Below, piece by piece: positions 1 through 6,047 of a stretch of DNA of 20,979 nucleotides (the stretch's first letter is position 1; each line of letters starts with the position of its first letter). Below the pieces are notes generated by a model. It had not been told where the DNA came from, did no database searches, and worked only from the letters and a program-made list of their open reading frames with translations. The stretch covers positions 1 through 20,979 of the IMG/VR virus record IMGVR_UViG_3300031578_000408, one strand, 5' to 3'. The position numbers and the translations under genes are program-made. The stretch is from a virus.

Positions 1-254
1 TGGCATACGATACAAAGTGGAATATGGTTATCTAGCTTCTTAAATAGGTACTCGTCCCCTTGGTGTGGTCGTAGGTGATCCACAACGACCGCAGGTGCCC
101 CGCAACAGTAGCAAGTCGGGTTCACAGACAGGAAACGTTTCCTGTACTTCTCCCAGGCATGGTCGTACATATCATCAATGTGTTTTCTAGAGTTCAGGGA
201 ACGAAAGTTGCTCGTCTGTCTGTGTTTCGGCTTGAAGTTCCTCTGTCCCGCCAT
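1..254 (-). CDS. HNH endonuclease, 3' end cut off by window edge
   Basis: The first 84 codons of a minus-strand gene are visible. It begins at ATG 254 after a GGGGGAC ribosome binding site and is still open at base 1. The protein shows a basic N-terminus (residues 1-40), then CYCC (Cys48/Cys51), VVVDH (Asp59-His60), RPHQGD, DNH (Asn76-His77) and CIVC (Cys81/Cys84). This is the zinc-stabilised beta-beta-alpha metal (HNH) nuclease fold with its Cys4 zinc site and catalytic His/Asn. Small HNH proteins with a DH-x-PHxGD core often sit beside phage terminase genes and are needed for DNA packaging in phages such as HK97 (established for the family). Whether a terminase follows here lies outside the window. 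The start overlaps the 3' end of the preceding 109-aa gene by 68 bases in another frame. A homing-type HNH is the alternative. Confidence 0.85.
   Translation of the reverse strand, partial: MAGQRNFKPKHRQTSNFRSLNSRKHIDDMYDHAWEKYRKRFLSVNPTCYCCGAPAVVVDHLRPHQGDEYLFKKLDNHIPLCIVC
128..145. repeat. 18-bp perfect palindrome inside the HNH gene
   Basis: The sequence ACAGGAAACGTTTCCTGT is perfectly self-complementary with no spacer. It lies in the coding sequence of the HNH nuclease (residues about 37-42). A palindrome this long is expected less than once in a window of this size by simple base statistics, but no function can be read from it. An operator for a dimeric regulator or chance are both possible. 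Confidence 0.6.
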
Positions 255-516
255 AAACGTCCCCCACGAGTTTCTTATAGTGAAGTTCAACAGCCACGAG
301 TCTTGTAAGTTCGGGCTCAATGCTTCTTATTATAGCCTGAAATTCCTCTGCTGTCTTTAGGGCCTCTTTTGCCGCGCCGCGTAAAAATGTAGCCTCCTCT
401 CGGAGTTCTTTAACGTAGTGCTTAAGGATATCAGTACTGCATTTTGTCGTCGGGGAATGTGCGTCCATGCAAAACTGACATCTTTGCGTGGCGTTCATAT
501 CAAACATACTTGTCAT
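187..516 (-). CDS. Hypothetical 109-aa protein with Cys/His cluster and helical body
   Basis: I do not recognise this protein. It starts at ATG 516, preceded by AGGGGAG six bases upstream, which supports this start. The N-terminus holds Cys13, Cys16, His20 and Cys26, a spacing that could bind one zinc ion although it does not match the standard zinc knuckle exactly. Residues 30-75 are rich in Lys, Glu, Ala and Leu and look like one or two long helices. The C-terminus is acidic and Gln-rich. The start overlaps the end of the upstream helix-turn-helix gene by 17 bases, and its own 3' end overlaps the HNH gene, so all three are probably translated together. A small accessory or DNA-binding role is possible but is only inferred from the Cys cluster and the neighbours. 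Confidence 0.7.
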   Translation of the reverse strand: MTSMFDMNATQRCQFCMDAHSPTTKCSTDILKHYVKELREEATFLRGAAKEALKTAEEFQAIIRSIEPELTRLVAVELHYKKLVGDVYGGTEELQAETQTDEQLSFPEL

Positions 517-715
517 ATTGGACTCCCCTATCTATTTTCCAGCCTATTAAGTGAATTATCTTAACAAAAGTCTCAGAGTCTATAACCCTACGCCCGTTTA
601 AATATCTGTTTACGGTTACGCGAGACACCCCAACGTATTTGGCTACCACTTCTTGAGAGATATTTCTCCGCCGTAGCTCAAATTTTATTTCTTTGGTTAT
701 CGGGCTACCATCCAA
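500..715 (-). CDS. Small XRE/Cro-type helix-turn-helix protein
   Basis: This 71-aa protein carries a helix-turn-helix at about residues 19-41 (SQEVVAKYVGVSRVTVNRYL). It has the Gln and Val spacing typical of Cro/C1-type DNA-binding domains and is almost nothing but that domain. It probably acts as a phage transcription regulator. The reading frame has no ATG near its beginning. The best start is TTG 715, which has AAAGGA about nine bases upstream. An ATG at 711 belongs to another frame. The gene overlaps the 36-aa membrane ORF upstream by 11 bases and the 109-aa gene downstream by 17 bases. There is no divergent partner of the C1/Cro type in the window, so this is unlikely to be the core of a lysogeny switch. 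Confidence 0.8.
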   Translation of the reverse strand: MDGSPITKEIKFELRRRNISQEVVAKYVGVSRVTVNRYLNGRRVIDSETFVKIIHLIGWKIDRGVQYDKYV

Positions 716-815
716 TGGGAACGTCCTTTAATAAATACATAATGCTGGCGTTGGCCATTACTATAGCCGCCGCCAGAACTAAGCATTTCCATACGATATT
801 AGTATAATAATTCAT
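705..815 (-). CDS. 36-aa single-pass membrane protein (very short ORF)
   Basis: A short ORF of 36 codons fills the space between two confident genes. It starts at ATG 815, inside the last codons of the upstream 142-aa gene, and stops at 705-707, inside the start of the XRE-like gene. The predicted protein has a hydrophobic stretch at about residues 12-29 (LVLAAAIVMANASIMYLL) between short polar ends, so it looks like a single transmembrane segment. Its position and overlaps at both ends fit the packed layout of this operon. There is no clear Shine-Dalgarno sequence, so it would depend on coupling to the upstream stop codon at 799. Without homologues this stays a candidate. A pinholin, superinfection exclusion or other small membrane role would be speculation. 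Confidence 0.45.
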   Translation of the reverse strand: MNYYTNIVWKCLVLAAAIVMANASIMYLLKDVPIGW

Positions 816-1227
816 CGAGGGAAGACAACATTGCCGGAGTGACAGGGTCTTTTACGTCTTTGAAAATAGCTTCTGAGGAAACTTTCAATACTTCGACTTC
901 CTGAAGGAGAAGTTCCCCTATTTCTTTTCCGAATGCCTCTTGAGCTTCGTCGTCTTTAAATTTAACTCCGCCATTTTCGTCAACAACGAGTTCTTTTTTC
1001 TCGTCCAGTTCGCAATATTTTTTAAGCGCGGTTACTCTGGTTTCGTCGTAGTCTTTTAAATGGGACTTAATTTTAGTGAGGGACTTTCCTACCCAATATC
1101 CGGTTTTTGCCTCTATGTTCATATTCGACAGCTTTGAAAGTGCTGTCATAAACTCTGGATTTGCCATAGATCCAAGTTTCATGTTTTCTTTTTTTGTGAT
1201 TATTTTAGTTACATTTGCTTCTGACAT
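799..1227 (-). CDS. Hypothetical 142-aa helical protein, possibly DUF1617-like
   Basis: The start ATG 1227 is preceded by AAAGGGG seven bases upstream, which makes it secure. The protein is polar and mostly helical: a basic N-terminus, a helix around residues 25-65 (TALSKLSNMNIEAKTGYWVGKS), an acidic turn near EKKELVVDENGGVKF, and a second acidic helix at 105-135. The layout of helix, 'VDENG..KFKD' and 'EAFGKEIGELL' recalls DUF1617-type phage proteins of unknown function, but this is a resemblance by eye only. No enzymatic motif is visible. The last codons overlap the start of the 36-aa membrane ORF. Confidence 0.75.
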   Translation of the reverse strand: MSEANVTKIITKKENMKLGSMANPEFMTALSKLSNMNIEAKTGYWVGKSLTKIKSHLKDYDETRVTALKKYCELDEKKELVVDENGGVKFKDDEAQEAFGKEIGELLLQEVEVLKVSSEAIFKDVKDPVTPAMLSSLDELLY

Positions 1228-1268
1228 TATATACCCCTTTGGTTACATAGTTTTCTATATTTGAGGGA

Positions 1269-1478
1269 CTATAGTGTCAAAAGAATTATAAACAAAATCG
1301 CAAAAATATGGCCTGTGTGATATGGATGTATCCGACAGGCCTCGACAAAGATATTTACATACGCATGGCCAATGTCCTTGATCCCGCGCTCTAGAGTAAG
1401 TAATCGCCTAACATGGGGCCACATTTGCTTGAAGAAATCTTTTATGTGGAGTCCGTCTTTGTCTAATTTCCAGCCCAT
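1269..1478 (-). CDS. 69-aa tail-anchored membrane protein, unknown
   Basis: The gene starts at ATG 1478 after a strong AGGGGGG ribosome binding site. The N-terminal two thirds are amphipathic and basic (KQMWPHVRRLLTLERG). The last 16 residues are strongly hydrophobic (IFAILFIILLTL at the very end), giving a single C-terminal membrane anchor. It lies just after the endolysin and a 79-aa gene in the reading direction. Small membrane proteins near an endolysin may be holins or antiholins, but a single C-terminal anchor is not the usual holin layout, so I leave the function open. Confidence 0.7.
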   Translation of the reverse strand: MGWKLDKDGLHIKDFFKQMWPHVRRLLTLERGIKDIGHAYVNIFVEACRIHPYHTGHIFAILFIILLTL

Positions 1479-1486
1479 GAGTCCCC

Positions 1487-1726
1487 CTATTGGAGAATAC
1501 GGTATTTGGATTCCCGTACAAATACTACCGCTTTTTTTAAAAATCCGAGAAGTCTCTCCGCATCTTCGAGAGTAAGCGCGAGAGTTTCTGCGTCACATTG
1601 GTTTATGAAGACTGGGCGCATAATTCCGTCCGCGCCGATTGCCGTCATATCAATGACCGCCTCTATTTCACTCCCCGAGCTAGGGCCAAGTTCTGGGTCT
1701 TCTAATAGCTTTTCCTTAGCGGCCAT
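1487..1726 (-). CDS. Hypothetical 79-aa protein
   Basis: I do not recognise this protein. ATG 1726 has GGAG six bases upstream and lies inside the last codons of the endolysin gene (25-base overlap). The sequence has an acidic N-terminus and a central 'VIDMTAIGADGIMRPVF' that looks like beta strands, followed by 'CDAETLALTLEDAERLLGFLKKAVVFVRES', which looks like a helix. It has no signal peptide or membrane segment. The ALTLEDAERLLGFL helix resembles the small soluble phage proteins that have a short beta sheet and one helix. Function unknown. Confidence 0.7.
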   Translation of the reverse strand: MAAKEKLLEDPELGPSSGSEIEAVIDMTAIGADGIMRPVFINQCDAETLALTLEDAERLLGFLKKAVVFVRESKYRILQ

Positions 1727-2388
1727 CGTATCTCCACAAGATCTTCAGGAGAATATAAACTCTCTTTAAGCATATTAGATTGGTTGCCGCCCAAACACAG
1801 CAACTTTTCCCCGTGTCCTCGACCTACGTAAAAGGTTACGTGCCTTCCAGATCCCCCAGTGCGCTTAAATGTAAGGATTGCCCCATACTTTAGTTCTGAT
1901 TTGGTCCCGTAAGTGTCAAATTTAATTGCCGCAGCAGAGTTAGGGCTTGTATATCCGAATTTCTCAAGTGCTGCACAGGCCAGAGCCGCACACCAAGCCG
2001 TCTCGTCCGAGGTCGCCAGTGGATGTCCCGCCAGAGAAGTGTATCTGAATAAGTCCGTGATAAATGGGTTTGCCTTCTCCCCAGAGATTTCTTTCTCGCC
2101 AATGTGTGCCTTCAGCCAAGTCATCCAGGGAGTTTCTTCTTCTGTAACTACCGGATTTCTGTCATTTGGCAATGAAGCTATTTTCCTGCGCATTATTTCA
2201 TCAGTGGCATCCCCGAATTTTCCGTCCGGAGCCAACTTATTGTCGCGCTGGAATGCCTGGAGATTTTTTTGGGTTTCTTTGCCAAAAATTCCGTCAATTG
2301 TCGTTAAATATCCGAGCCTATTTAGCCATCCTTGTAGGATTCTAACCAGTAGCTCTTTTTTACTGTTCTTCCTCAGAATCGCCGCCAC
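1702..2388 (-). CDS. Endolysin: peptidoglycan-binding domain plus NlpC/P60-like (TIGR02594-type) peptidase domain
   Basis: This is the cell-wall lytic enzyme of the phage. Using the GTG start the protein has 228 residues. Residues about 10-67 form a PG_binding_1 domain (LLVRILQGWLNRLGYLTT, DGIFGKETQKNLQAFQ). The C-terminal half matches the TIGR02594 type of cysteine peptidase: PWMTWLKAHIGEKEI, the acid-flanked DETAWCAALACAAL with the probable nucleophile Cys133, GRHVTFYVG with His183, and GGNQSN with a polar third residue. The protein lacks a signal peptide, so it needs a holin. The open frame reaches TTG 2403, but GTG 2388 has GAGGGGG six bases upstream and is preferred. It overlaps the 55-aa membrane gene upstream and the 79-aa gene downstream. 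Which peptide or amide bond is cut cannot be told by eye. Confidence 0.88.
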   Translation of the reverse strand: MAAILRKNSKKELLVRILQGWLNRLGYLTTIDGIFGKETQKNLQAFQRDNKLAPDGKFGDATDEIMRRKIASLPNDRNPVVTEEETPWMTWLKAHIGEKEISGEKANPFITDLFRYTSLAGHPLATSDETAWCAALACAALEKFGYTSPNSAAAIKFDTYGTKSELKYGAILTFKRTGGSGRHVTFYVGRGHGEKLLCLGGNQSNMLKESLYSPEDLVEIRWPLRKSY

Positions 2389-2527
2389 TTTTTTCCCCCT
2401 CAAAATAATCTTTACTTAAATACATATCCTTCGGTCTTCTTGCCCTATGGACAAGTTCAAATACAGAGTAGATTACGTACGTCCCAGCCACGATGTATAT
2501 TCCGATAAGGAAAAGATCCCCGGTCAT
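2360..2527 (-). CDS. 55-aa single-pass membrane protein directly before the endolysin
   Basis: This short ORF starts at ATG 2527 with AAGGTG six bases upstream and ends at 2360, 29 bases inside the endolysin gene. The protein has a hydrophobic segment at about residues 5-26 (LFLIGIYIVAGTYVIYSVFE), then a basic stretch HRARRP, and a very acidic tail ending SGGDSEEEQ. That gives one membrane helix with a soluble charged C-terminus. Its start overlaps the stop of the upstream 50-aa gene in an ATGA arrangement, so the two are coupled. Its place immediately before the endolysin makes it a candidate holin-like or inner-membrane lysis protein, although one TM helix and an acidic tail are also common in unrelated phage membrane proteins. 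Confidence 0.65.
   Translation of the reverse strand: MTGDLFLIGIYIVAGTYVIYSVFELVHRARRPKDMYLSKDYFEGEKSGGDSEEEQ
2395..2401 (-). promoter_or_regulatory. Ribosome binding site that decides the endolysin start
   Basis: On the minus strand GAGGGGG is followed by six adenines and then GTG at 2388. The upstream TTG at 2403 overlaps this element and has no good Shine-Dalgarno of its own. The GTG start is therefore the better choice. Confidence 0.7.
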
Positions 2528-2676
2528 TTTTTCACCTTGCGGGAAAACTTGTCTACGTAAATTGGATACGAATTATTGTTCGTAATTACCAGCCCTTTTA
2601 CAGTAGTGGTTTTTTTGGGCTCAAGTTTAAATCCGGAGCGTTTATTTGGCCTAGTTAGTTTTTGCAAGCGAACCAT
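2524..2676 (-). CDS. Hypothetical 50-aa basic protein
   Basis: The ORF starts at ATG 2676 after a near-perfect AGGAGG ribosome binding site, which is the strongest evidence that this short gene is real. The protein is basic and Lys/Arg-rich with a central segment KTTTVKGLVITNNNSYPIYV that looks like two beta strands, and it ends KKVKK-like with FSRKVKK. It overlaps the upstream helix-turn-helix gene by 26 bases and shares ATGA with the 55-aa membrane gene. I do not recognise a family. Confidence 0.65.
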   Translation of the reverse strand: MVRLQKLTRPNKRSGFKLEPKKTTTVKGLVITNNNSYPIYVDKFSRKVKK

Positions 2677-2923
2677 CTTTATTCCTCCTGAACATTCTTT
2701 GGTTTTTCTTCTTAAGTTCCTTTTTTACAGTACATACTGTGAACTGGCTACACCCTATTATCTTAGAAATTTCCCGGAGAGTCTTGCCATCTACCAGCAT
2801 TTCAGCAATTTTACTGCGATCATAGACCATCGGTGTTTTGTACTTAGTTCCAGAGTCTTTTATCTCGGCCCATTTTTCCTTACGTTTTTCCATAACTTCG
2901 ATTTGCTTTTTTGTAGTAGGCAT
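2651..2923 (-). CDS. Small helix-turn-helix DNA-binding protein
   Basis: This 90-aa protein is highly basic. Residues 38-70 contain a helix-turn-helix of the resolvase/Hin or sigma-70 region 4 type: KIAEMLVDGKTLREISKIIG, then CSQFTVCTVKKEL as the recognition helix. The N-terminal 25 residues are a charged helix. ATG 2923 has GAGGGGG upstream. It follows the SNF2-type helicase by 14 bases and is probably the last product of the replication operon, perhaps a regulator or a replication accessory factor. The target is unknown. Confidence 0.75.
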   Translation of the reverse strand: MPTTKKQIEVMEKRKEKWAEIKDSGTKYKTPMVYDRSKIAEMLVDGKTLREISKIIGCSQFTVCTVKKELKKKNQRMFRRNKDGSLAKTN

Positions 2924-2937
2924 TTGTCCCCCTCAGT

Positions 2938-4212
2938 TTAAGTAGCCTTCTCAATTGTCTCTATTTTAGATTGAATCGTCTCCATAATATATTCGTCCTG
3001 CGGGCTCCCAATAATTCTGTGTACTGTACAGGGAGATGTTTGCCCAATGCGTTGAATCCTGTAAATTACCTGTTTTAAGTCCCCAGGAACCCAGGGATAG
3101 TCGTTAAATATGATGTGATGTGACCTAAATAGGTCTTTTCCTTCCTTCATTGAGCCGATAGTAGCCACAAGAACGTTTCCTTGGCCCGCCTGGAATGCGT
3201 CTGCCATCGCAGACCGGGTATTTGCGGGTACTTTTCCGGTTATGGCTGTAACTCCCATAGCAGCAGCAATGGCCTCGGCAGAAGCAACGTGGTCGGTATA
3301 GATAAGCAAACAGTCCACTTCTTCGAGCAAATTGTTTGCATATTTGATCGTAAATGGGGCTTTTTTCAGTGCCGCCTCTGCTTTAGCTGTCGGATTTATG
3401 GATTTATTCCCCTCGCCCTCGAAATGTGCATTAAACTGTCCGAGCAGGGCATCGTCAGGGGTATCCGAAATTAGCAGTGATTTGTAGCTCAGTGGTGGCA
3501 GATTTAGGACATCTGAGGATTTAATTCTTATATATTTTCCCACAAGCCATTTTTTCAACTCCTTAGTATTTTTCAGGCCAGTCCACTTCATTATTGTGAC
3601 CATCCTATTGCGAACAGGAATTGAATATTCCTCTCTGTGGGAGAAATGATCGGCAAAGTCCACCTCAGAGGGAAAAAGGTCTAAAAATTTAGTGTCCGCT
3701 ACGGAAGGATTGTAGAAACATAGGGCTAAAAGGCTATAAAATTCCTGAACTCGGTTCTTTATGGGAGTTCCCGTAAGAATATGCACTCGTTTCGTGGAGT
3801 TTTCGTAGACATTTTTGTGGATGAACGTGGTGCGCTTGGCCTTCATTGATTTTATGGCATGGCCCTCGTCGAGCCCTACCATATCCGCCCACTCGAAAAG
3901 GTATTCCGCTTTTTGAACTAAGTCGTAGCTAGTTATAATGTAATCAGAATCGTCAGCCCGGCATAGTTCCTTGCCAGATCTAAACATAGTAATCTTAGCG
4001 GAGCCGTCGTCCCACTTTCGGATTTCCTTTTGCCAATTTAGAATAAGATAACTGGGGCAAACTACCAGGCATTTTATTCCCAGCCGCTTGCGTACTTCTA
4101 TAAGGCAAAGAGATTTACCAAGTCCGGGGTCAAGGGCAAGGATACTGTAGGGATTTTCAATGGCGTAGGAAATGGCCCGAGATTGATATTCCTTTATCGC
4201 GGGCCTTTCCAT
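2938..4212 (-). CDS. SNF2-type DEAD/DEAH helicase (SMARCAL1-like)
   Basis: This 424-aa protein is a superfamily 2 ATPase of the SNF2 type. Visible motifs in order: Q-like motif around residues 8-12, Walker A DPGLGKS (28-34), VVCPSYLILNWQKE (motif Ia, 50-63), Walker B variant LDEGH (114-118, the DEAH box), LTGTPIKNR (motif III, 146-154), GSMKEGKDLF (motif V, 353-362) and QVIYRIQRIGQ (motif VI, 381-391). It has no visible extra domain, so it is the bare two-lobe motor. Phages use such proteins to remodel forks or anneal strands during replication and recombination (family knowledge). The gene follows the K/E-rich gene by one base and lies in the same operon as polymerase, ssDNA-binding protein and exonuclease. 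The Gly in DEGH instead of Ala is common in this group. Confidence 0.92.
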   Translation of the reverse strand: MERPAIKEYQSRAISYAIENPYSILALDPGLGKSLCLIEVRKRLGIKCLVVCPSYLILNWQKEIRKWDDGSAKITMFRSGKELCRADDSDYIITSYDLVQKAEYLFEWADMVGLDEGHAIKSMKAKRTTFIHKNVYENSTKRVHILTGTPIKNRVQEFYSLLALCFYNPSVADTKFLDLFPSEVDFADHFSHREEYSIPVRNRMVTIMKWTGLKNTKELKKWLVGKYIRIKSSDVLNLPPLSYKSLLISDTPDDALLGQFNAHFEGEGNKSINPTAKAEAALKKAPFTIKYANNLLEEVDCLLIYTDHVASAEAIAAAMGVTAITGKVPANTRSAMADAFQAGQGNVLVATIGSMKEGKDLFRSHHIIFNDYPWVPGDLKQVIYRIQRIGQTSPCTVHRIIGSPQDEYIMETIQSKIETIEKAT

Positions 4213-4213
4213 A

Positions 4214-4702
4214 TTATTTATCCAGTGTCTCGATTAATTTTTCTTCAAACTTTGGGAGAACAGTTCCGGCTTCATCCAAGAACTCAATTCCTTCCATTGC
4301 CTTAGATACTTTCTTTGCTTCGCTTCTAGTTTTTGCGTCAGTTTTCCAAGTAGGAAATACCTTTGTCAGAACTCCAGAGAATATTTCTTTGTGAGTGTCG
4401 TTTGTTCTTTGGTAAACCTGCGGCTTTGACTTAAACTTTTTCTTTTTCTCGGCCTTCGCAGCAACAGGGAGAACTTCTTCTTCTTCCTCTACTGTAACAA
4501 CTGGCTTCTTCTTTTTTGCCGCTGATTTAGTGGGGGCTACCGCCGCTACCCGAGTCTTAGCAACTTCAACGTCCGCCTGTAATTGAGCAATGACGTTTGC
4601 CGTTACTTCGTTTTCTTCAACGGTTGCCTGTAAAGTATATTCCTCAAACTCGAAATTTCCTGTGTTGTATCTTCTGGTGTATGTAACTGTGTTTGTTTTC
4701 AT
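4214..4702 (-). CDS. Hypothetical 162-aa protein with Lys- and Glu-rich linker
   Basis: The gene begins at ATG 4702, sharing ATGA with the end of the exonuclease gene, and ends one base before the helicase start. The protein has three parts. The N-terminal 45 residues form likely beta strands followed by an acidic helix. Residues about 55-95 are a low-complexity linker with AAKKKK, VEEEEE and EKKKKFKSK blocks. The C-terminal 65 residues (YQRTNDTHKEIFSGVLTKVF onward) look like a small helical domain. No catalytic motif is visible. Its fixed place between exonuclease and helicase suggests a replication or recombination accessory protein, but the function is unknown. Confidence 0.75.
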   Translation of the reverse strand: MKTNTVTYTRRYNTGNFEFEEYTLQATVEENEVTANVIAQLQADVEVAKTRVAAVAPTKSAAKKKKPVVTVEEEEEVLPVAAKAEKKKKFKSKPQVYQRTNDTHKEIFSGVLTKVFPTWKTDAKTRSEAKKVSKAMEGIEFLDEAGTVLPKFEEKLIETLDK

Positions 4703-5652
4703 AGTAAATCTTTATCCTTTATTATTAAGTGTTCTAGTTCATACGGCAGGGGCTCTAAAGTGTCCACAAAATCAATAACTTCCCAGTTGTTTTTCTTACA
4801 ATCTGCTAGCTTGATAAGTGCTTTCATATATTTAGCCCGTCCCACTTTTATATTGTTTTCAGTGGCCTTGTAAACTCTGCAATTATAGTAATCCTTAGAC
4901 GCAAATATCCAAACGAACTCCCGTAGAGTCGGCCTCATAAGTGAAAACATATCCAGGTAAAGTGACGCCGATAAATCATAGGTGTAGTCACTAATTTTTT
5001 TACGCATTGATATGTTAGACCTTGCATTTCCAGTAGTGGACTTAAGGTCTGATATAAAAGTGTCGCCAAGAGTATCCGACCGAACTTTAATTACGAAAAC
5101 TACTTCTGGTTTTTCCGTTAGTATTTGAGTAACCCATCCGTCTATTGTGAGTTTCCTATTAAAATAAGGAGCGAATATTTCTCCGTCATGGACTGCAACG
5201 TCAGTAAACAAAGATACCTCTGGAGTCCCAGTGATAAATTCCTTTGCCATCTTGCACTCCAGCACACTTTTAACAAGCCCCTCGGCTTGGTCCTTCTGTG
5301 AACTCGAAACAATTACCTTGTCCTTGTTCTTTTCTTTGAAGGAATCCCACTCTTTCCCCCGGCGAACTTTCCCAGGGAACACGACGCACTCCATTTTAAG
5401 TTTATGGGGCTCCAATACTCCTGTGTGAAAGTAAGTTCCGACATCAAACGCGGCAACTTCCTCACGCGGTATTTCATTAAGAATATATTTCTTAATGAAA
5501 AGGCCCTCGTCATCGACGAGGTCCTTTAGTTGTGAGCTAGAATAAGTTCCCTCAGTGCCGTGATACTCTGCGCTGGACATATCCGTAATTAACTCGTGGA
5601 GTTTATAAGCCTTCTTCGTCTTCGTCTTCGTATTCGTCGCTGTCTGAGTCAT
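4699..5652 (-). CDS. PD-(D/E)XK exonuclease (RecE/exonuclease VIII-like)
   Basis: This 317-aa protein carries the marks of phage/RecE-type nucleases. They are GTYFH (residues 72-76), a Glu at 145, VIKVRSDTLGDTFISDLKST with Asp193, Asp202 and Lys204 forming the D-x(n)-D-x-K active site, and YDLSASLYLDM (225-235), which matches the C-terminal QxxxY-type helix. The family (PDDEXK_12/DUF2800-like) resects DNA ends for single-strand annealing or protects replication. Start ATG 5652 has GAGGACGGGG upstream but lies 50 bases inside the ssDNA-binding protein gene. The first 17 residues are therefore an unusual Thr/Lys repeat (TKTKTKK) dictated by that overlap. ATG at residue 25 is an alternative start. 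No beta-type annealing protein was recognised, so the ssDNA-binding protein may take that place. Confidence 0.82.
   Translation of the reverse strand: MTQTATNTKTKTKKAYKLHELITDMSSAEYHGTEGTYSSSQLKDLVDDEGLFIKKYILNEIPREEVAAFDVGTYFHTGVLEPHKLKMECVVFPGKVRRGKEWDSFKEKNKDKVIVSSSQKDQAEGLVKSVLECKMAKEFITGTPEVSLFTDVAVHDGEIFAPYFNRKLTIDGWVTQILTEKPEVVFVIKVRSDTLGDTFISDLKSTTGNARSNISMRKKISDYTYDLSASLYLDMFSLMRPTLREFVWIFASKDYYNCRVYKATENNIKVGRAKYMKALIKLADCKKNNWEVIDFVDTLEPLPYELEHLIIKDKDLL
5472..5500 (-). repeat. 12-bp perfect inverted repeat with 5-nt loop inside the exonuclease gene
   Basis: TTTCATTAAGAA (5472-5483) and TTCTTAATGAAA (5489-5500) are perfect reverse complements separated by TATAT. The transcript of the operon would form a 12-bp stem-loop in codons 51-61 of the exonuclease. 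There is no T-run after it, so it is not a simple terminator. Confidence 0.75.
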
Positions 5653-6031
5653 CGTCCCCGTCCTCTGTTACTAGATCAACTTCAATAGAGTGTGCGTCTT
5701 TACCCGCATACTTTCCCTTTTCGATTTCGCCCATGCCGTTGTACATAACTTGAACCAACTCGCCTTCAGCTACTTTTTCCATAGCTTTGTCAAACTGGCC
5801 AGCAGAGTTTAATCCGATTATTTGGCCAATAAGTTCTTTGGATTCTTTCTTCTTGGAGAAAGATGCCTCAACAACTTCAACCATCCAATTAGGCTTATCG
5901 TAGTTATCTGTTTTACTGCCGACGTATTTACCGATTAGGTAGTCGCCTACTGCCCAGTTCTTCCACGCTCTGTAAGTACAGCGCGAGCCGGACAATTTCT
6001 TCTTTGATTTGAACACTCTCTTTGCTTCCAT
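5603..6031 (-). CDS. Probable OB-fold ssDNA-binding protein with acidic tail
   Basis: This 142-aa protein has the pattern of phage single-strand DNA-binding proteins. It contains a beta-rich core from about residue 20 (WKNWAVGDYLIGKYVG), IIGLNSAGQFDKAMEKVAEG (71-90) and VMYNGMGEIEKGKYAGKDAH (95-114). It then has a 20-residue tail of almost only Asp, Glu and Ser (122-142). Acidic tails are used by SSB-type proteins, such as T7 gp2.5, to contact polymerase and helicase and to occlude the DNA site. Its place between polymerase and exonuclease supports the role. ATG 6031 has GAGGAGGGA upstream. The tail is encoded by a GAA/GAC repeat that also encodes the Thr/Lys N-terminus of the exonuclease in another frame. 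The assignment is by pattern, not by search. Confidence 0.68.
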   Translation of the reverse strand: MEAKRVFKSKKKLSGSRCTYRAWKNWAVGDYLIGKYVGSKTDNYDKPNWMVEVVEASFSKKKESKELIGQIIGLNSAGQFDKAMEKVAEGELVQVMYNGMGEIEKGKYAGKDAHSIEVDLVTEDGDDDSDSDEYEDEDEEGL

Positions 6032-6047
6032 ATTCCCTCCTCGGGTG

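Noticed and set aside
1913-2419. 168-codon plus-strand open frame opposite the endolysin
   Set aside because: It is fully antisense to a gene with clear domains and has no family features.
500-2923. Two helix-turn-helix proteins as a C1/Cro-type lysogeny switch
   Set aside because: Both are on the same strand inside operons, about 2 kb apart, with no divergent promoter region and no integrase in the window.
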